Assembly (NCBI GenBank): GCA_964020155.1
Contig: OZ026554.1
Span: 842,001 to 906,000 of the forward strand
Reading direction: 5' to 3'
DNA: 64,000 bases
DNA from: Chondrilla cf. caribensis
Taxonomy: Eukaryota; Porifera; Demospongiae; Chondrillida; Chondrillidae
Position 1 is the first letter of the stretch. Every line of letters begins with the position of its first letter. This document shows positions 24,158 to 36,060 of the stretch, in pieces. The position numbers were made by a program, and so were the translations under genes. Under the pieces are notes generated by a model. The model did no database searches. It was given only the letters and a program-made list of their open reading frames with translations, and had not been told where the DNA came from.

Positions 24158-24489
24158 TACCGTATAACTGGAAATATTGGCGGTCATTTTATTTTGGCAT
24201 TTTGGTGGTTTGATCGACTACCACCAACATAATATTCACCAAAATAATAACACCCATGCAAAACGTCGGGATTACGTCACAATAAAGTGACGTAACCCCA
24301 ATGTTGTGCGTCCGTGTGGCTCGAATAATCATGGCAATGTATCAGTACTTCAAGAGAAAGGAACGGAATTCTGACAGTCTACCTTATTATAACCTGGGCT
24401 TGCCATCCGCCATAATAAAAACCGCAAATACCCTAAACTTCGACCAACCGCCAAATATTCTTTCCGCCAATATTTCTGGTTACATGGTA
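24158..24489. mobile_element. MITE of the TACCRTATA family, about 330 bp
   Basis: The ends are TACCGTATAACTGGAAATAT and the complement of TACCATGTAACCAGAAATAT, each continuing into TGGCGG. The paralogous sites near 9500 and 20730 read aatactatattct without it, giving two empty sites. It contains a gacgtaac/gttacgtc-type palindrome near 24270-24300. The open frame 24301-24543 is not supported as a gene. Confidence 0.85.
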
Positions 24490-26806
24490 CTATATTCTCA
24501 GAAAGGTGTATGGATTTGCAACTGTTGTGAAATGCTTCCATGAATCTGTGAACAACTATGTATTGGTTCCATATAGTAGGTTTAAACCAGTATAACAGTG
24601 TGTTTAAACAGTGTCAAGCAAGCTTTGCAGACATGTCCCTTTATGTAAACATGTTTATAACTGCTGTCAAAAGCACAATCCTCCTGATTTGGAATTTCGT
24701 CAGTATGTACGTATTGTGAATGCATTACTTCTCAATATTGTGTTCAAGTGAACCAATTTATAGCCATGTCAGTATAGTTCTTAAACTGACAATATGCTGT
24801 TTGTTTGTTTGTACATCTGAGTCAAGATAAAGGGACTAAATATAGTAGACTTCAAGGTTAGCAAGCAGTTACTGTAGCTTGACACATCTAAAACATTACG
24901 TTGTTTGGCCCTGCAGCGAAGTCATTTCAGCGTACAATATGCCATATGTGCCCTTGTTTCCAAGTACAATTCAAACCTCTCTCTTTTCTTATCTTGTATA
25001 TTAATGAGTCTAAATCAATGGACAGTCCCCTCCATATGTGTTTAAGAAGTTGCTACCTCACCATACAAACTTTGGGAGTACAGCCATAAAGATAACATCC
25101 ATTGGTAAAATGTTGTGGTCAGAAATTGAAATGTTGGTATGTCAATGGAGCAGAAGAGTGTTCAGAGCTCAACAAACTCTTCGATTCACCTATTCATCTT
25201 GAATTTTGATTGTCAATAAAATTAAGGACCCAACATAGCATTCATTATGCATGTGGGATGTAGGATGATACTCAAATGATCCAGTCCACAACTTTCATAT
25301 TATTCTTAATTGTTTGTTCATTTAACCTGTATTGTCAAAGTACACGTCCCAGACTCAGTAAAGTCAATGCAAATCTTGCCAAAAGATATATGTTAAATGT
25401 ATAGTTGTATCCCTTCTTGGTGGGTTATACAGCACACGTGTTTGTTTCATTGAGAACAAGGGTGTAGTGCGAGTTGTCATTTGGGGACTAAAGTCTTTGT
25501 ATCTCCTGCAGCCTGACTGGGAGGATACAGTTAATATGTGTCATGGTGTCTGTACTCAGTATTGTGTCTACACAGTGTTGGATCTTACAGTATACGTGCA
25601 TATAGTTACTGGGTTAGTATTACTATTGTATTGTGATAATTGGTCCAGGAGGGCATTGTTGTGATTGAAGTGTGATTGAGCGTAGGATAATGATTAATTT
25701 GTGAAGATATTTATCACCTGTGCAATATTGGAGGAAATGAGCTCATGTAGAGGATATAAGCTTGCTCTTTCCTTGCATCCACCATACATTGTACATGCAT
25801 ACATTAAGAAATATACGTAATATTGTGATTCATTAAACTAGGGGTTGGACTACTGGTCAAGTCATCCAATGTACCCTGAAGATCCTTACGGTACATTAAG
25901 TCATAGGTCCTTTCAATTATAAGTTAGACCAAGTGAATTCCATGGGCTGAGAGGTTCATGGACCAGTGGTCAAAATAAACATGTTTATTCATTTGTTCCC
26001 ATGCATTGCTTGAAAATAACTAATGGGTTCGAATGCATAGACATGACATTGTTTGTTATGACCACTAGTTCATGACCCACTCAGCCCATTGAGTATACTA
26101 ACTTATTTCATTCGGAAGGATCCAAATGTTACTGCTATGAGAACTGTTATGTTGTTTTTCAGTGCTCAAGGTTGCAATTGCCTATAATACTTCGGCCACC
26201 CCACTACCTACATGCCTATATAATATGCACAAGGCACATTTTATGCATTCATCATTTCCAGGAGTTATTTAGAGATTTACATATGTGCTAAACATAATAT
26301 TATAGGAATATATTTCTACCAATCCACGTATCAATCTAGTACATGTATATGTATGTGCACAGGCATCACCATGGCCAATGTTTAGATACTTAATTGCCTT
26401 TACACAGACAACTTCGTACATGCATCTCTTTGTCTGTGCCATGAATATGTAAAACCTATAATACTCTTGTGTGCCATTTGGTATATACAGTCAGAATAGA
26501 GAACATTGTAATAATGACCTCCAGGACGTTTTTGAGGTATGTAAAATGGACTTTTTCTGGTGCCAAATTAAATGCATTTTTCAAGTGGGAAGACTTTGTA
26601 TGCTCAATAAAATGGCTTATCACAACATATCGATTATTGAAGATGTTCGATTGTACATGTATATGTGTGCTTGTGAAGTGTCTTCAGTTAGTACATGAGA
26701 AATACTGACTGTGTACACCTCTGTAGTAAGTAGTGCCCATGTGTACTGTGCCAGTGATTGTTACAATTGCAACAGATACTGACAGTATTATGAAAACAAT
26801 TTAAGA

Positions 26807-26807
<1 letters not shown>

Positions 26808-26834
<27 letters not shown>
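26808..26834. repeat. (AC)n microsatellite
   Basis: About 27 bases of alternating AC. Confidence 0.95.
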
Positions 26835-26838
<4 letters not shown>

Positions 26839-27065
26839 TCCAAAAGAACTATATATGACCTTAATTTGGGAATACTGGCCCCATGCAATTAAGTGTGTGG
26901 GTAGGAGCTTTGAGACTGTTACTGATTGGAACCCACAGTGTGCTAATAGTTAATAACCAATTGGTATTATTATGTTAAGAAATTTGACAAAGTTTCAATC
27001 AGATTCGATTTCAATTCAATGTGATTGTTTCCATTAAAATCAATAACTGAAGCCTTTGCAAATAA

Positions 27066-27240
27066 CCTATCGATGGTAATAGAGGTTGTGCATGGGTTCA
27101 TGAGCTTTCATCGTAACAAACATGTTTACACATTGGTTCCCATGACTTTAGTGGGCTTCTTATTACCTATCATGTCCCTGTTCAAGCATTGTACCTTCTT
27201 GCATTACATGCAGTGTCCATTGAGTACATGTATAAATACG
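27066..27240. repeat. R2 dispersed repeat, copy 3
   Basis: It has the same key strings as the copy at 11936, in the corresponding place of the duplicated block. Confidence 0.75.
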
Positions 27241-27316
27241 TATACTTCAGATGAGTATACATAATATATTGTATACGTACATACAGATGTATATACGTAT
27301 ACAGATGTATATATAG

Positions 27317-27318
<2 letters not shown>

Positions 27319-27371
<53 letters not shown>

Positions 27372-27386
27372 TGTATATATGATATA

Positions 27387-27437
<51 letters not shown>
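27319..27437. repeat. (AT)n and (GT)n microsatellites
   Basis: An AT run of nearly 50 bases (27319-27365) is followed within 30 bases by a GT run of about 46 bases (27391-27436). They interrupt the duplicated block just after the R2 copy. Confidence 0.95.
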
Positions 27438-27439
<2 letters not shown>

Positions 27440-28151
27440 AGTATATAATACATAGTGTAGAGCAACCATATACTGTACTTGTACATGTGTGTGCATACTA
27501 TCGCATGTGTATGTGTACATGTATACATTTCTTTGATACAGCATTATCAATAGTATAGGCCAATCCGATCAATTCTTTTTAATGTGCCATTTCATATAGT
27601 TCTTTTGCATTTGAGTTTAGGAAGTATAGTTGCCATAAGCAACATGTCCACACATTTTAGCCCATCGCTTGAATGACCTCAAGTTACTGCCGTAGGAAAA
27701 GTTGAAAATTGTTGTCTAGATTGCTTCAAGGTACCTACCTAGTGTACAAATTCTGGGATTTTTGTTGACAGTAGGAATTGAAAGTAAATGCTCTTTTAAG
27801 GGATCGTGTGCCAACAGCAAGTAGACAATCTCTTTTTGCCATATAGTTTTATGCTATGATTAGGCCCAATTCCCAGAGATTAGGCCATTGGATAAGGACT
27901 GATTCAATTGAGAAACAATTTAGATCCAAAGAAACATATAAATGACCTAAATCCGAGAACATTGGGACCCCATGCATTCAAGTGTGTGGATAGGAATTTT
28001 TGGGACTGTTATGGACTGGTAGCCGTAGTATGTACAGAATTGTAAAAAAATGTTTGGGAATAATATAGGATTTGGTAAAATTTCAATCAGATCAAATTTC
28101 AATTTAATGTGATTGTTTCCATTAAAATGAATAAGTGAAGACATTCCAAAA

Positions 28152-28345
28152 ACTATCAATGGTATTAGAAGGTGTGGGGTCATGAGCTTTCATCATAACA
28201 AACATGTTTACACATTGGTTCGCATGGGTTTATAGTGGGCTTCTCATTACCTATCATGTCCCTGTTCAAGCATTGTACCTTCTTGCATTACATGCAGTGT
28301 CCGTTGAGTACACACACTTCATGTGTGTTTCATAGATGCATGGTG
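28152..28345. repeat. R2 dispersed repeat, copy 4
   Basis: It is closer to the copy at 11936 (same ggttcgcatgggtttatagt string) than to the copy at 27066. This fits a local tandem duplication of the R2-containing segment. Confidence 0.75.
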
Positions 28346-28631
28346 TAGAGCAACAACATATAGTACTTAGGTTAGGGTTAGGGTGTATACTATTGCATGT
28401 GCATGTGTACATGTAGACATTTCTTCAATACAGCACTATCAGTAGTCAGGCCAACTCATGCTTCATGCTTCATTCCATAGTGCTTTTACATTTGAGTTTA
28501 GGATGTTGTATAAGGGACATGTCTTCACATTTTCTCTCATCACGATCACTTAAGTGAGTTGCTGCTGTAATGGTATTCAATGGTCATATTTGTAAGTTAT
28601 AATCATATCCACATAATGCTCATATATAATT

Positions 28632-29308
28632 GTGACTGACGTGTGTGGATATGATAAACTGAGGGGTACTTCTTCATTTTTCATGTTATTGTGTTTTTGG
28701 TATCAATCAATAGCACTATCCCAGAGCGTTACGATGGCGCAAATCATTTTTTCATACGTTGCTTCCTCACTTAAGGAGAACTCACTCATCGAGTTATGCG
28801 GAGAATTAGCAGCTATTCCAGTATATCGCGAATGTGAGAACGGGCATAGTTAGGTTTGACCACAAACCTTCGTGTACTGTACTCGCAAACCGTGACATCA
28901 AACTAATTTGCGTAACTAAAAAATGGCGTTCGAAATCGTCGCGAATTTATAAGTTCTTCATTAGAATTCATTTAGGATTACAGATAGTATTTCTGCTTGA
29001 AAAGCTCCTGTGTACCCTAAGGTGTGGAGTGTTAGCTATCTACCTACGTATGTGAATGTCTTTATACTTTCCTCGCTGGTTGTACAACTTCGCGAACTGA
29101 AAATGGCGTACTTCCGGGAGATAGAAAATCGAGTACATCTCCGAAATCACAAGACGTATGATCATGACGTTTTTAAAAACAATTCTAATAATGGTATAGA
29201 CTATGATTTTGAAATAAAATAATCGTTTACAAAAACGCGAAACCATATTTTGAACTCGACTCACACTTGTGTATACAACAAGTAGCTACCCCTTTTCTCA
29301 TATCCACT
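28632..29308. mobile_element. Non-autonomous TIR element, about 670 bp
   Basis: GTGGATATGA at 28645-28654 is repeated in inverse orientation at 29298-29307, each followed inward by a GGGGTA string. The paralogous region near 12385 lacks the interval, so there is an empty site. The interior is richer in CG dinucleotides than its surroundings and shares strings (aagttcttca, aaaagctcct) with the element at 30619-31397. Short open frames inside show no recognised transposase. Confidence 0.7.
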
Positions 29309-30560
29309 AACATAATATAATGATGGTAGTTATGTTTCCTCAGCCTCCATGTGCTGTGAAAGTAAGCACTGCCAAAACATCAGTTCCTCAACATTTCAGG
29401 CATTTACAAATGGCGTACTGTACATCCGAGGTTTGTTGGGGAATACTTGGCTGTGATGAACTCCACGACTGACTGCATACTCACTATACAACCCTATGAG
29501 GTATATCTTCCTTGGGAAAATTGCAGCATGCTCATTGAGTCCTCCACATGTATTCCTGAAGTATTGAACATTATGTTACATTTTGAATTATCACCAAGGT
29601 GGAGCATAAGCAAGTTTAACTAATTCCATAGTATATAATTATGGCTTTTAGTCAATTGTACACAAGGTTTCTACTCACACATAAGTGCATAATGATACAT
29701 TTAGGTCATGCTCAAATTTCTTTGAATGCAAATCTTTTATTGATTGAAGCAATCAAAATAATCCCATCTCTAATAATAGGTGTGACGGTAGTGAGAAACT
29801 AAATAGCAAACATATCAGACATATACACTAATCTCTTTAGCAGTTGATTCATTATTTAATACTGTTTCATTCACCAACCCCTCCCCCCCCGCAACATAAA
29901 TCCAACTATAGTCATCATTACTTCAATTCACTTATGATTGGATCCATTGAATTCAATAAGTGTAGACATTTCAAAAACTATCAATGGTAATAGAGGGTGT
30001 GGGTTCATGAGCTTTCATAATCATAACAAACATGTTTACACATTGGTTCCCATGACTTTCATGGGCTTCTCATTACCTATCATGTCCCTGTTCAAGCATT
30101 GTACATTCTTGTATCACATTCAGTGTCCGTTGAGTTCACATACTTCGATCATGTGTGTTCCATAGATAGTGTAGAGCAACCTACATAATATACATGTACA
30201 TGTGTGTACATGTACTTGTATGTACATGTGCATGTATGTGTATGTTTCTTTGAACAGCATTATCAGTCAAGCTGACTCAAAATATCATAGCTCTATATTG
30301 TGCAGCAAGCACTGTAAGAGCATCACTTCCGGATACATTCAATGTACATACTCGACTTTACCATATTTGGCAGTGCACACAGAATCCAAATAAGTGCCTG
30401 ACTCTGACTGTGGCACACACCCTTACAGTCCTGATTGAGCACTATACAACCACAATGAGGCTTCTCATAGGATCTTCACTCTATAGATCCATTGTTATAG
30501 ATCACGTATGTACTTAAAGCCACTGTAAGTGACTCCCAAACTTAATCCACAATTTGTTTC
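29309..30560. repeat. Continuation of duplicated block plus third copy of the 1-370 unit
   Basis: 29330-30350 parallels 12410-13390, with an R2 copy at 29978-30190. 30353-30560 matches about 216-450. There is no coding signal. Confidence 0.7.
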
Positions 30561-30618
30561 ATTTGATCAAGTGAATATTGGAAACTGTTTAGTTTACGGC
30601 ATGTTGTCCTTGACATAC

Positions 30619-31397
30619 CAGGCCCGGAGCAAGCAGTTTCCAGGTGGTCCGGCAAATATGCTAATAAAATGACTACATAATTGAATGTCAATAAATGAAA
30701 TAATGCTGTTTGGCTAGGTGACATATTATGGTTGAGTTGAGACTGGACAAACTATGGTTTGCTTCTAGAGATTTCCATTGAACTTCATCCATAAAATCAA
30801 ATAAGTGTTTTGGTCGGCGAAAAGAAAGTGAAAATACCATTTTCGTAGCTGAAACTGCCTAGAGAACAGACCGAACTAACCGAAAAACGAAGAAGTAATG
30901 TTCGAACAATAAAGCGTGTGATTTACCGGCGAGCCAAATCGGAATTTCGATGAGCGTGCAAGACCTGTAAAGTTCTTCAATAGCATTTAGAGCGAATTTG
31001 TCCATTTACTGTGAAAAGCTCCTCCCTGCTTCAATATCTTGCCACATATCGATCCTTTTTACTCGTCGTTTTGATAACGAATTAGGCGTCCTTCCACTGG
31101 TTGATTGACATTGCGTCGGGTGGTTGTGCAATACATGTATCCCATGACCAGCTCCCAAGATGGCGCTTCTACACAGCCGTCGATAACGTCGCTATCGTTT
31201 TCCCTGAACAGCTTAGAAATCAATTCTTTCCTTCTATGCTTCTAGTAATGGAGAATTTTAGTTCTGAATCAGATTCATACAGGTGATTTGCACACATCAC
31301 ATTTGGTGAAAGCTAATATTGTAAATTTTTTTAGGAGTTTGGCCTGAAAAGTGGTCCGGCAAATGCCAGACTTGCCGGACCACTTGCGCCGGCCTTG
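30619..31397. mobile_element. hAT-like non-autonomous element, about 780 bp
   Basis: The left end CAGGCCCGGAGCAAG and the complemented right end CAAGGCCGGCGCAAG agree at 12 of 15 positions, followed inward by TGGTCCGGCAA in both. CATAC flanks the element on both sides. A second inverted pair (gtggtccggcaa/ttgccggaccac) lies near the right end at 31352-31383. hAT elements usually make 8-bp duplications, so the class is tentative. The plus-strand frame at 31101-31286 is unrecognised. Confidence 0.65.
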
Positions 31398-31615
31398 CAT
31401 ACGGGTATTACTACATGGAATGTATGAATTGCATTGTTTTGTGGTGTTTTAGTGTTTCATCCATGTCTGTATGTGTTGTGTTCACGTGTACATGCAAGTG
31501 TGCTTCTGAAGACCATTATGTTATATCATTGATACTTCTTGGTGTGTGGAAGTAAATTATTATGACTGAGTCTATGTAATGTGTCCCCTATGATATAGTG
31601 TATACTATACATGAA

Positions 31616-31674
31616 GGCGTGTGTGTGTGTGCATGTGAGTGTACATGTGTGTGTGTGCATGTGTTTTGTGTGAA

Positions 31675-31730
<56 letters not shown>

Positions 31731-31827
31731 TACATGCATGTGCATGCGTTTGTGTGTGTATGTGTGTGTATATTTTATTATGTGTGTGCATGTGTGTGTA
31801 CATGTGTGTGTGTCTATGTGTCTGTGT

Positions 31828-31888
<61 letters not shown>

Positions 31889-32046
31889 GGTGTGTGTGTG
31901 TGTGTGTGTGTGTTTGTGTGTGTGCATGTGCATGCATTTGTGTGTGTATGTGTGTGTGCATGTACGTGTACTTGTGTGTGTGTGCATGCATGTGTGTGTA
32001 CACACACATACATACACAAACGCATGCACATGCATGTACAAACACA
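31616..32046. repeat. Long compound GT-rich microsatellite
   Basis: Over 400 bases of (GT)n mixed with CATG and TTTG strings switch to the complementary CA strand near 31999 and run into an unsequenced gap. All long reading frames here are repeat artefacts. Confidence 0.95.
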
Positions 32047-32246
32047 NNNNNNNNNNNNNNNNNNNNNNNNNNNNNNNNNNNNNNNNNNNNNNNNNNNNNN
32101 NNNNNNNNNNNNNNNNNNNNNNNNNNNNNNNNNNNNNNNNNNNNNNNNNNNNNNNNNNNNNNNNNNNNNNNNNNNNNNNNNNNNNNNNNNNNNNNNNNNN
32201 NNNNNNNNNNNNNNNNNNNNNNNNNNNNNNNNNNNNNNNNNNNNNN
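32047..32246. other. Assembly gap of 200 N
   Basis: Exactly 200 N, the usual placeholder for a gap of unknown size, inside the GT/CA tract. Distances across it are not reliable. Confidence 0.98.
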
Positions 32247-32504
32247 CAAGGGAGAGGTAAATACGCAGCATAGCAATGCAGCTCTGTCGAAGTGACCCTA
32301 GGTGGTTATTAGCATCATGGTGCTAATGCATCATCACCAGTATTATTCACATGAAATAGCATTTTGCAGTGTAATGTGAGAGGATCAGAGAAAAGGTCTG
32401 GATCCTCTACTGCACTTTTGTGCAGATATTCACATTTATTGATGCCAATTTATAGCTTATTATACATAGAGGGACAGCTTCAAAATTGTGATAGTTTGTT
32501 GCAT

Positions 32505-33686
32505 TCAATAGATATGCCGAGATTTGTGGCATGCGTTAAAATGAGTGTTTATGGGAACAAGCCTGTGGTGAAGCATACACATCAGATTACTCACAGTGGA
32601 ACAGACGATACAAATACACTTTCCATTGTCACAAAATCCATCAGGGGGACAAGATGGTGAACAGCCAGCTGCAAAAAGTATAACGAGCGTTATTATGGGA
32701 TACACACTGAATGTATTATTAACAATGTTGCACCATCTTTAAAATTTGTTTTAATTTCAAATTGTAGACATAAATCATTCGAATTTTGAACATCCTTAGT
32801 CACTCTAATACACCTGAGAACTATATTACCTTGTGTGCTGACATCAAAATTCAACATGTACAACTAAGATTATTTAACCATACTTACTGGGTGTATACGT
32901 AGTACATCTGCTCCCAGTCCATCCACTTGGACATGCACACACTCCTGGTTTTGTGCATGTTCCCCCATTTCGACAAGGGGGTGAACAGATAGCTATGTAG
33001 ATAGAAAAGGGATTACAATAGACAATTTGATGATTGAATTTGCAAGAATTCAAAGTAAACTAATCCATGTATAGGAACACAATGGCAAATTAGTTATTTT
33101 GAAATATAAGTTATCAATGAATGTATGTACAATGGCCTTGGTTCCAGTATAGAATGATCCTACTCTAAACCCAGCCTATAAACACTATAGGAACAGGTAG
33201 AATAGGTGTACGGCTGATGCATTATTGTTGACATACGTGTTTGGCACTCATATCCAGTCCACCCGCTCGGACAACGACACGTTCCAATCAATGTTCCTCC
33301 ATTTCGACATTGTGGTGAACAAATAGCTACAGTGAATAAGAACCAAGCACTATCCAAACATGTATGAAACTTGCTATAAGTGTAGTGAACAAAATATGCA
33401 GTACCAAAGATATTATTATTATATAGCACAGGAAACAGGTACTGTATTGACTATAATATTTTATTGCCCATTTTTAAGGATTGTAACCAAAATTTGACAC
33501 CAAGTTTATAGCCAAGTACCTGACAATGGGAGACAAATATATAATGTATACCTTATTGAGTATGTGGTGTTGTATTGTGCAGTTCCGTGTTCACTACTCA
33601 CTTGAACACTGGCTGTCAACTTCGTCCATAACAGCAAAACCTATCAATGCTACAGCAAATATGGTCTTGACAATATCCATTTTCAT
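32505..33686 (-). CDS. Small secreted EGF-repeat protein, EGF1 (4 coding exons)
   Basis: Coding exons are 33686-33602, 33326-33237, 32992-32888 and 32668-32505, all phase 1, giving about 147 residues. Exon 1 is a signal peptide ([19 protein letters not shown]). Exon 2 is an EGF-like unit with five of six cysteines (CRNGGTL where CRNGGTC is usual). Exon 3 is a full six-Cys EGF unit ([19 protein letters not shown]). Exon 4 starts a third unit ([18 protein letters not shown]) and then runs into a non-EGF tail, so an unseen splice (GTGAGT near 32589) may truncate it. A 5' untranslated exon ending near 34062 at a GTGAGT donor, and an acceptor just before the ATG (atttcag), are likely. The short chain with EGF units suggests an extracellular ligand or matrix protein. 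Confidence 0.7.
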
Positions 33687-34121
33687 TTTCCGTATGAAGA
33701 AGAAACCTGAAATTCACATCATGATTTAGTTCACAAGTACAGAACATTTAAATTATACGAGAATTAATAATTAAATAATGACACAGGTACATAAACCAAC
33801 CATGTGGATAGATAACTTCTACCTGGCATAGACTATTCAAATAATACCATATGCATGTATGTATGTAAATTCATGCAGCACCCTGTATGCTGTGTGTTTT
33901 CTAGATACTTTCTAGCAAATGTCTGGCTGTAACCTACGTAGGATGAGCTGCAAATATCCATATTTATGTCACTGGTATTTGTACAGCAAATCGGTCCCGT
34001 TACTTCAGCAGCAATGTAGACTCTCCATATTATGCACACATGATATCTGGTTATCACTCACTTTTGTCTTGAGAATGCCTTTGGCTAATGACGCTAATAC
34101 CGTGGTGTAGTGAACTGATCA

Positions 34122-34128
34122 TTTTATA
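34122..34128 (-). promoter_or_regulatory. TATA box of EGF1
   Basis: TATAAAA on the minus strand lies about 60 bases before the donor of the proposed untranslated first exon. The duplicate locus keeps a TATATAAA-type box near 45940. Confidence 0.5.
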
Positions 34129-34129
34129 A

Positions 34130-35247
34130 TATCTCGTGGAATACGGTAGAATACATACAACTCCATCCAGTTTGAATAGCACATGAATACATTCAATTCA
34201 CACTGGCTTCATGGGTCATGTCATGACATGTGGGTACACGTGCAGTTAGTTTATGTGTTTTCTGAGCTGTCTGTAGCTTTCAATGTCAAACCTGTCAAAA
34301 AAGGATTGTTTACATTGTGCATTGAAGCAGCACAGTTGTGTGGTAAACTTTTTCTTTGACGTTCTCACAGATAACCCAAATCCAACACATCAATGTATCA
34401 ACAGAACACACTTAAAGAGCCTCCTATTCAATGAATTGGAATTTTGAACATCCTCAGTCATTCTAATACACTCCAGAACTCTATTTCTTTGTTGTGCTGA
34501 TATTTGAAATTCAACATGTACTACTGAGTTTATCTAGACATACTTACTGATCGATGATGATGCACTCTTCAAACGTGAACTTGATGTCAATGCAATACTA
34601 TATTATGGACCACACATACAAAGGAAGCCTTACATGTAGTTACATGTTTGACACATCAAATGTTAGTCAGTCACGATGAAGTAGTACAATAGTAATTCCA
34701 TGGCGAATCAATTAACCTATGTGCCTGATGAATCCATATTATGTTACAAATGTATATTGAGTACTGTTCAAGGAATTGACACTAACAGATTTCTCACCAT
34801 TATTTTGATAACCCTAGGCCTGCCTCAACACAAACTGATAATTTTCCCATAAGGTTTTAGCACAAATCAAACAAGTGACCTCCAAATGGATAAAGAGGAG
34901 ATCAGTGAATAACACAGAGACAGATGATCACTGGTCATAAAATCACATTTGTACCTGCCAGTGGCACAGCTAGTATACTGAAGGCACATTCAATTCAGTT
35001 GTGAACCCACATAATTAATGGACCCTTTATATTGCTGGGCACGTATATGCAGAGCCTGATGTTATGGGATTAACTGATAACCTATGTGATAGCATGTTTT
35101 CCGAACTGACAGAATGCAACATTTTCCTTGAATCACCCTGGCATTTGCTCCAGACCCAGACCTTCATGTAGTTTCCACCTTGAAGTTCTACACTACATTT
35201 TATTATATATATGAGTACTATAATATTACATACTAGAAAAGAATATC
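34130..35247. other. Intergenic; first part duplicated at about 45.95-46.45 kb
   Basis: 33590-34760 parallels 45430-46450, with differences. The remainder to 35247 shows no recognised exon or RNA gene. Confidence 0.5.
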
Positions 35248-35533
35248 TTAGGAATTCTTTTCCAGCTCCATGCACTGCATGTTGTAATTTCCCTTACAGG
35301 TTCCATGTGATGTAAAAGAGTTATCTGAAGGCTCATATTGGTTACCTAGTGATCCTATGTCATGCCACTTACATGCACTTGGATATTTATTATAAGGTAG
35401 GTTTGCATTTTGTGTAGGATTCCACTCTGTACTGTGTTGGATGGAGAAACACAGTCTGTGTTGTGACCAGTCAGGAAAATGGCAGCTGCTAAAGTATATG
35501 AAAATCCAGTCTCTTGAGTATCCATCTAGACTA
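35248..35533 (-). CDS. Candidate terminal exon, unknown secreted-type protein
   Basis: A minus-strand frame opens right after a plausible acceptor (ccatatttag at about 35534) and runs 94 residues to a stop. It has six cysteines and Trp/Tyr-rich sequence (DGYSRDWIFIYFSSC, CKWHDIGSLGNQ). No family is recognised and no upstream exon was found. The copies of the adjacent DNA at 41.5 and 44.3 kb stop just at this exon, so it is single-copy here. It could also be a chance frame. Confidence 0.25.
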
Positions 35534-36060
35534 CTAAATATGGTAGTTGTTATGTTTTTGTACTCTGTAGTAACATAGCACCCATACAAGTACACATAAG
35601 TGTTCTAGTAGTTACTTCCTACCAGCCAGTCAGGATATGCATCTCAAACTATTAGTAAACACCAGTGTCTAACAATACAGATAAGTGATTGAATGTGCGA
35701 GTGTAGAGCTGCACATCCTGCTGGGGAAGGATGCAGCTTGTCTGTGATGTGGATTGATCACTGATAGAATCATCATCAAAATGAACTTACCATGACACAA
35801 CTGTTTGATGTTCTGTGTGTAGTAGAATTAATTCATTTGTGTGAGGAAGTACATATACATGGTACTTATGGATTTAGTGAATGCCAGAGTTGCATAAATG
35901 ACATCTGCCTTTGAACATCTCTTGTTTTATCGCAATTTACTTCAAGTTTGTAGCCTTTTCCTTACTTACCTATGAGATATTTTCATGCATTTTCAAAAGG
36001 ATACGAAATAAGTTTTTAACCGTACGTATGTAGACTTAATTCCACTTGCCAATTTCTAAA
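35515..36060. repeat. Dispersed non-coding block, copy 1 of 3
   Basis: Sequence from atggtagttgttatgttttt through gataagtgattgaatgtgc to the cttaattccacttgccaatt region recurs at about 41465-42335 and 44295-44850. It has no coding content. Confidence 0.8.

Larger units (their letters stand above)
23690..28631. repeat. Intergenic block upstream of D, duplicate of about 9.1-12.45 kb
   Basis: It is collinear with the block upstream of copy B but expanded by a MITE (24158-24489), AC, AT and GT microsatellites and a second R2 copy. 27600-28140 is AT-rich with no recognised feature. No coding exon is supported. Confidence 0.75.

Noticed and set aside
28366..28384. TTAGGG-like telomere repeat
   Set aside because: Only about two units inside a duplicated block; too short to mean anything.
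31598..32295. Long Cys-Val or Thr-His frames in all six frames
   Set aside because: Pure translation of GT/CA microsatellite and N bases.
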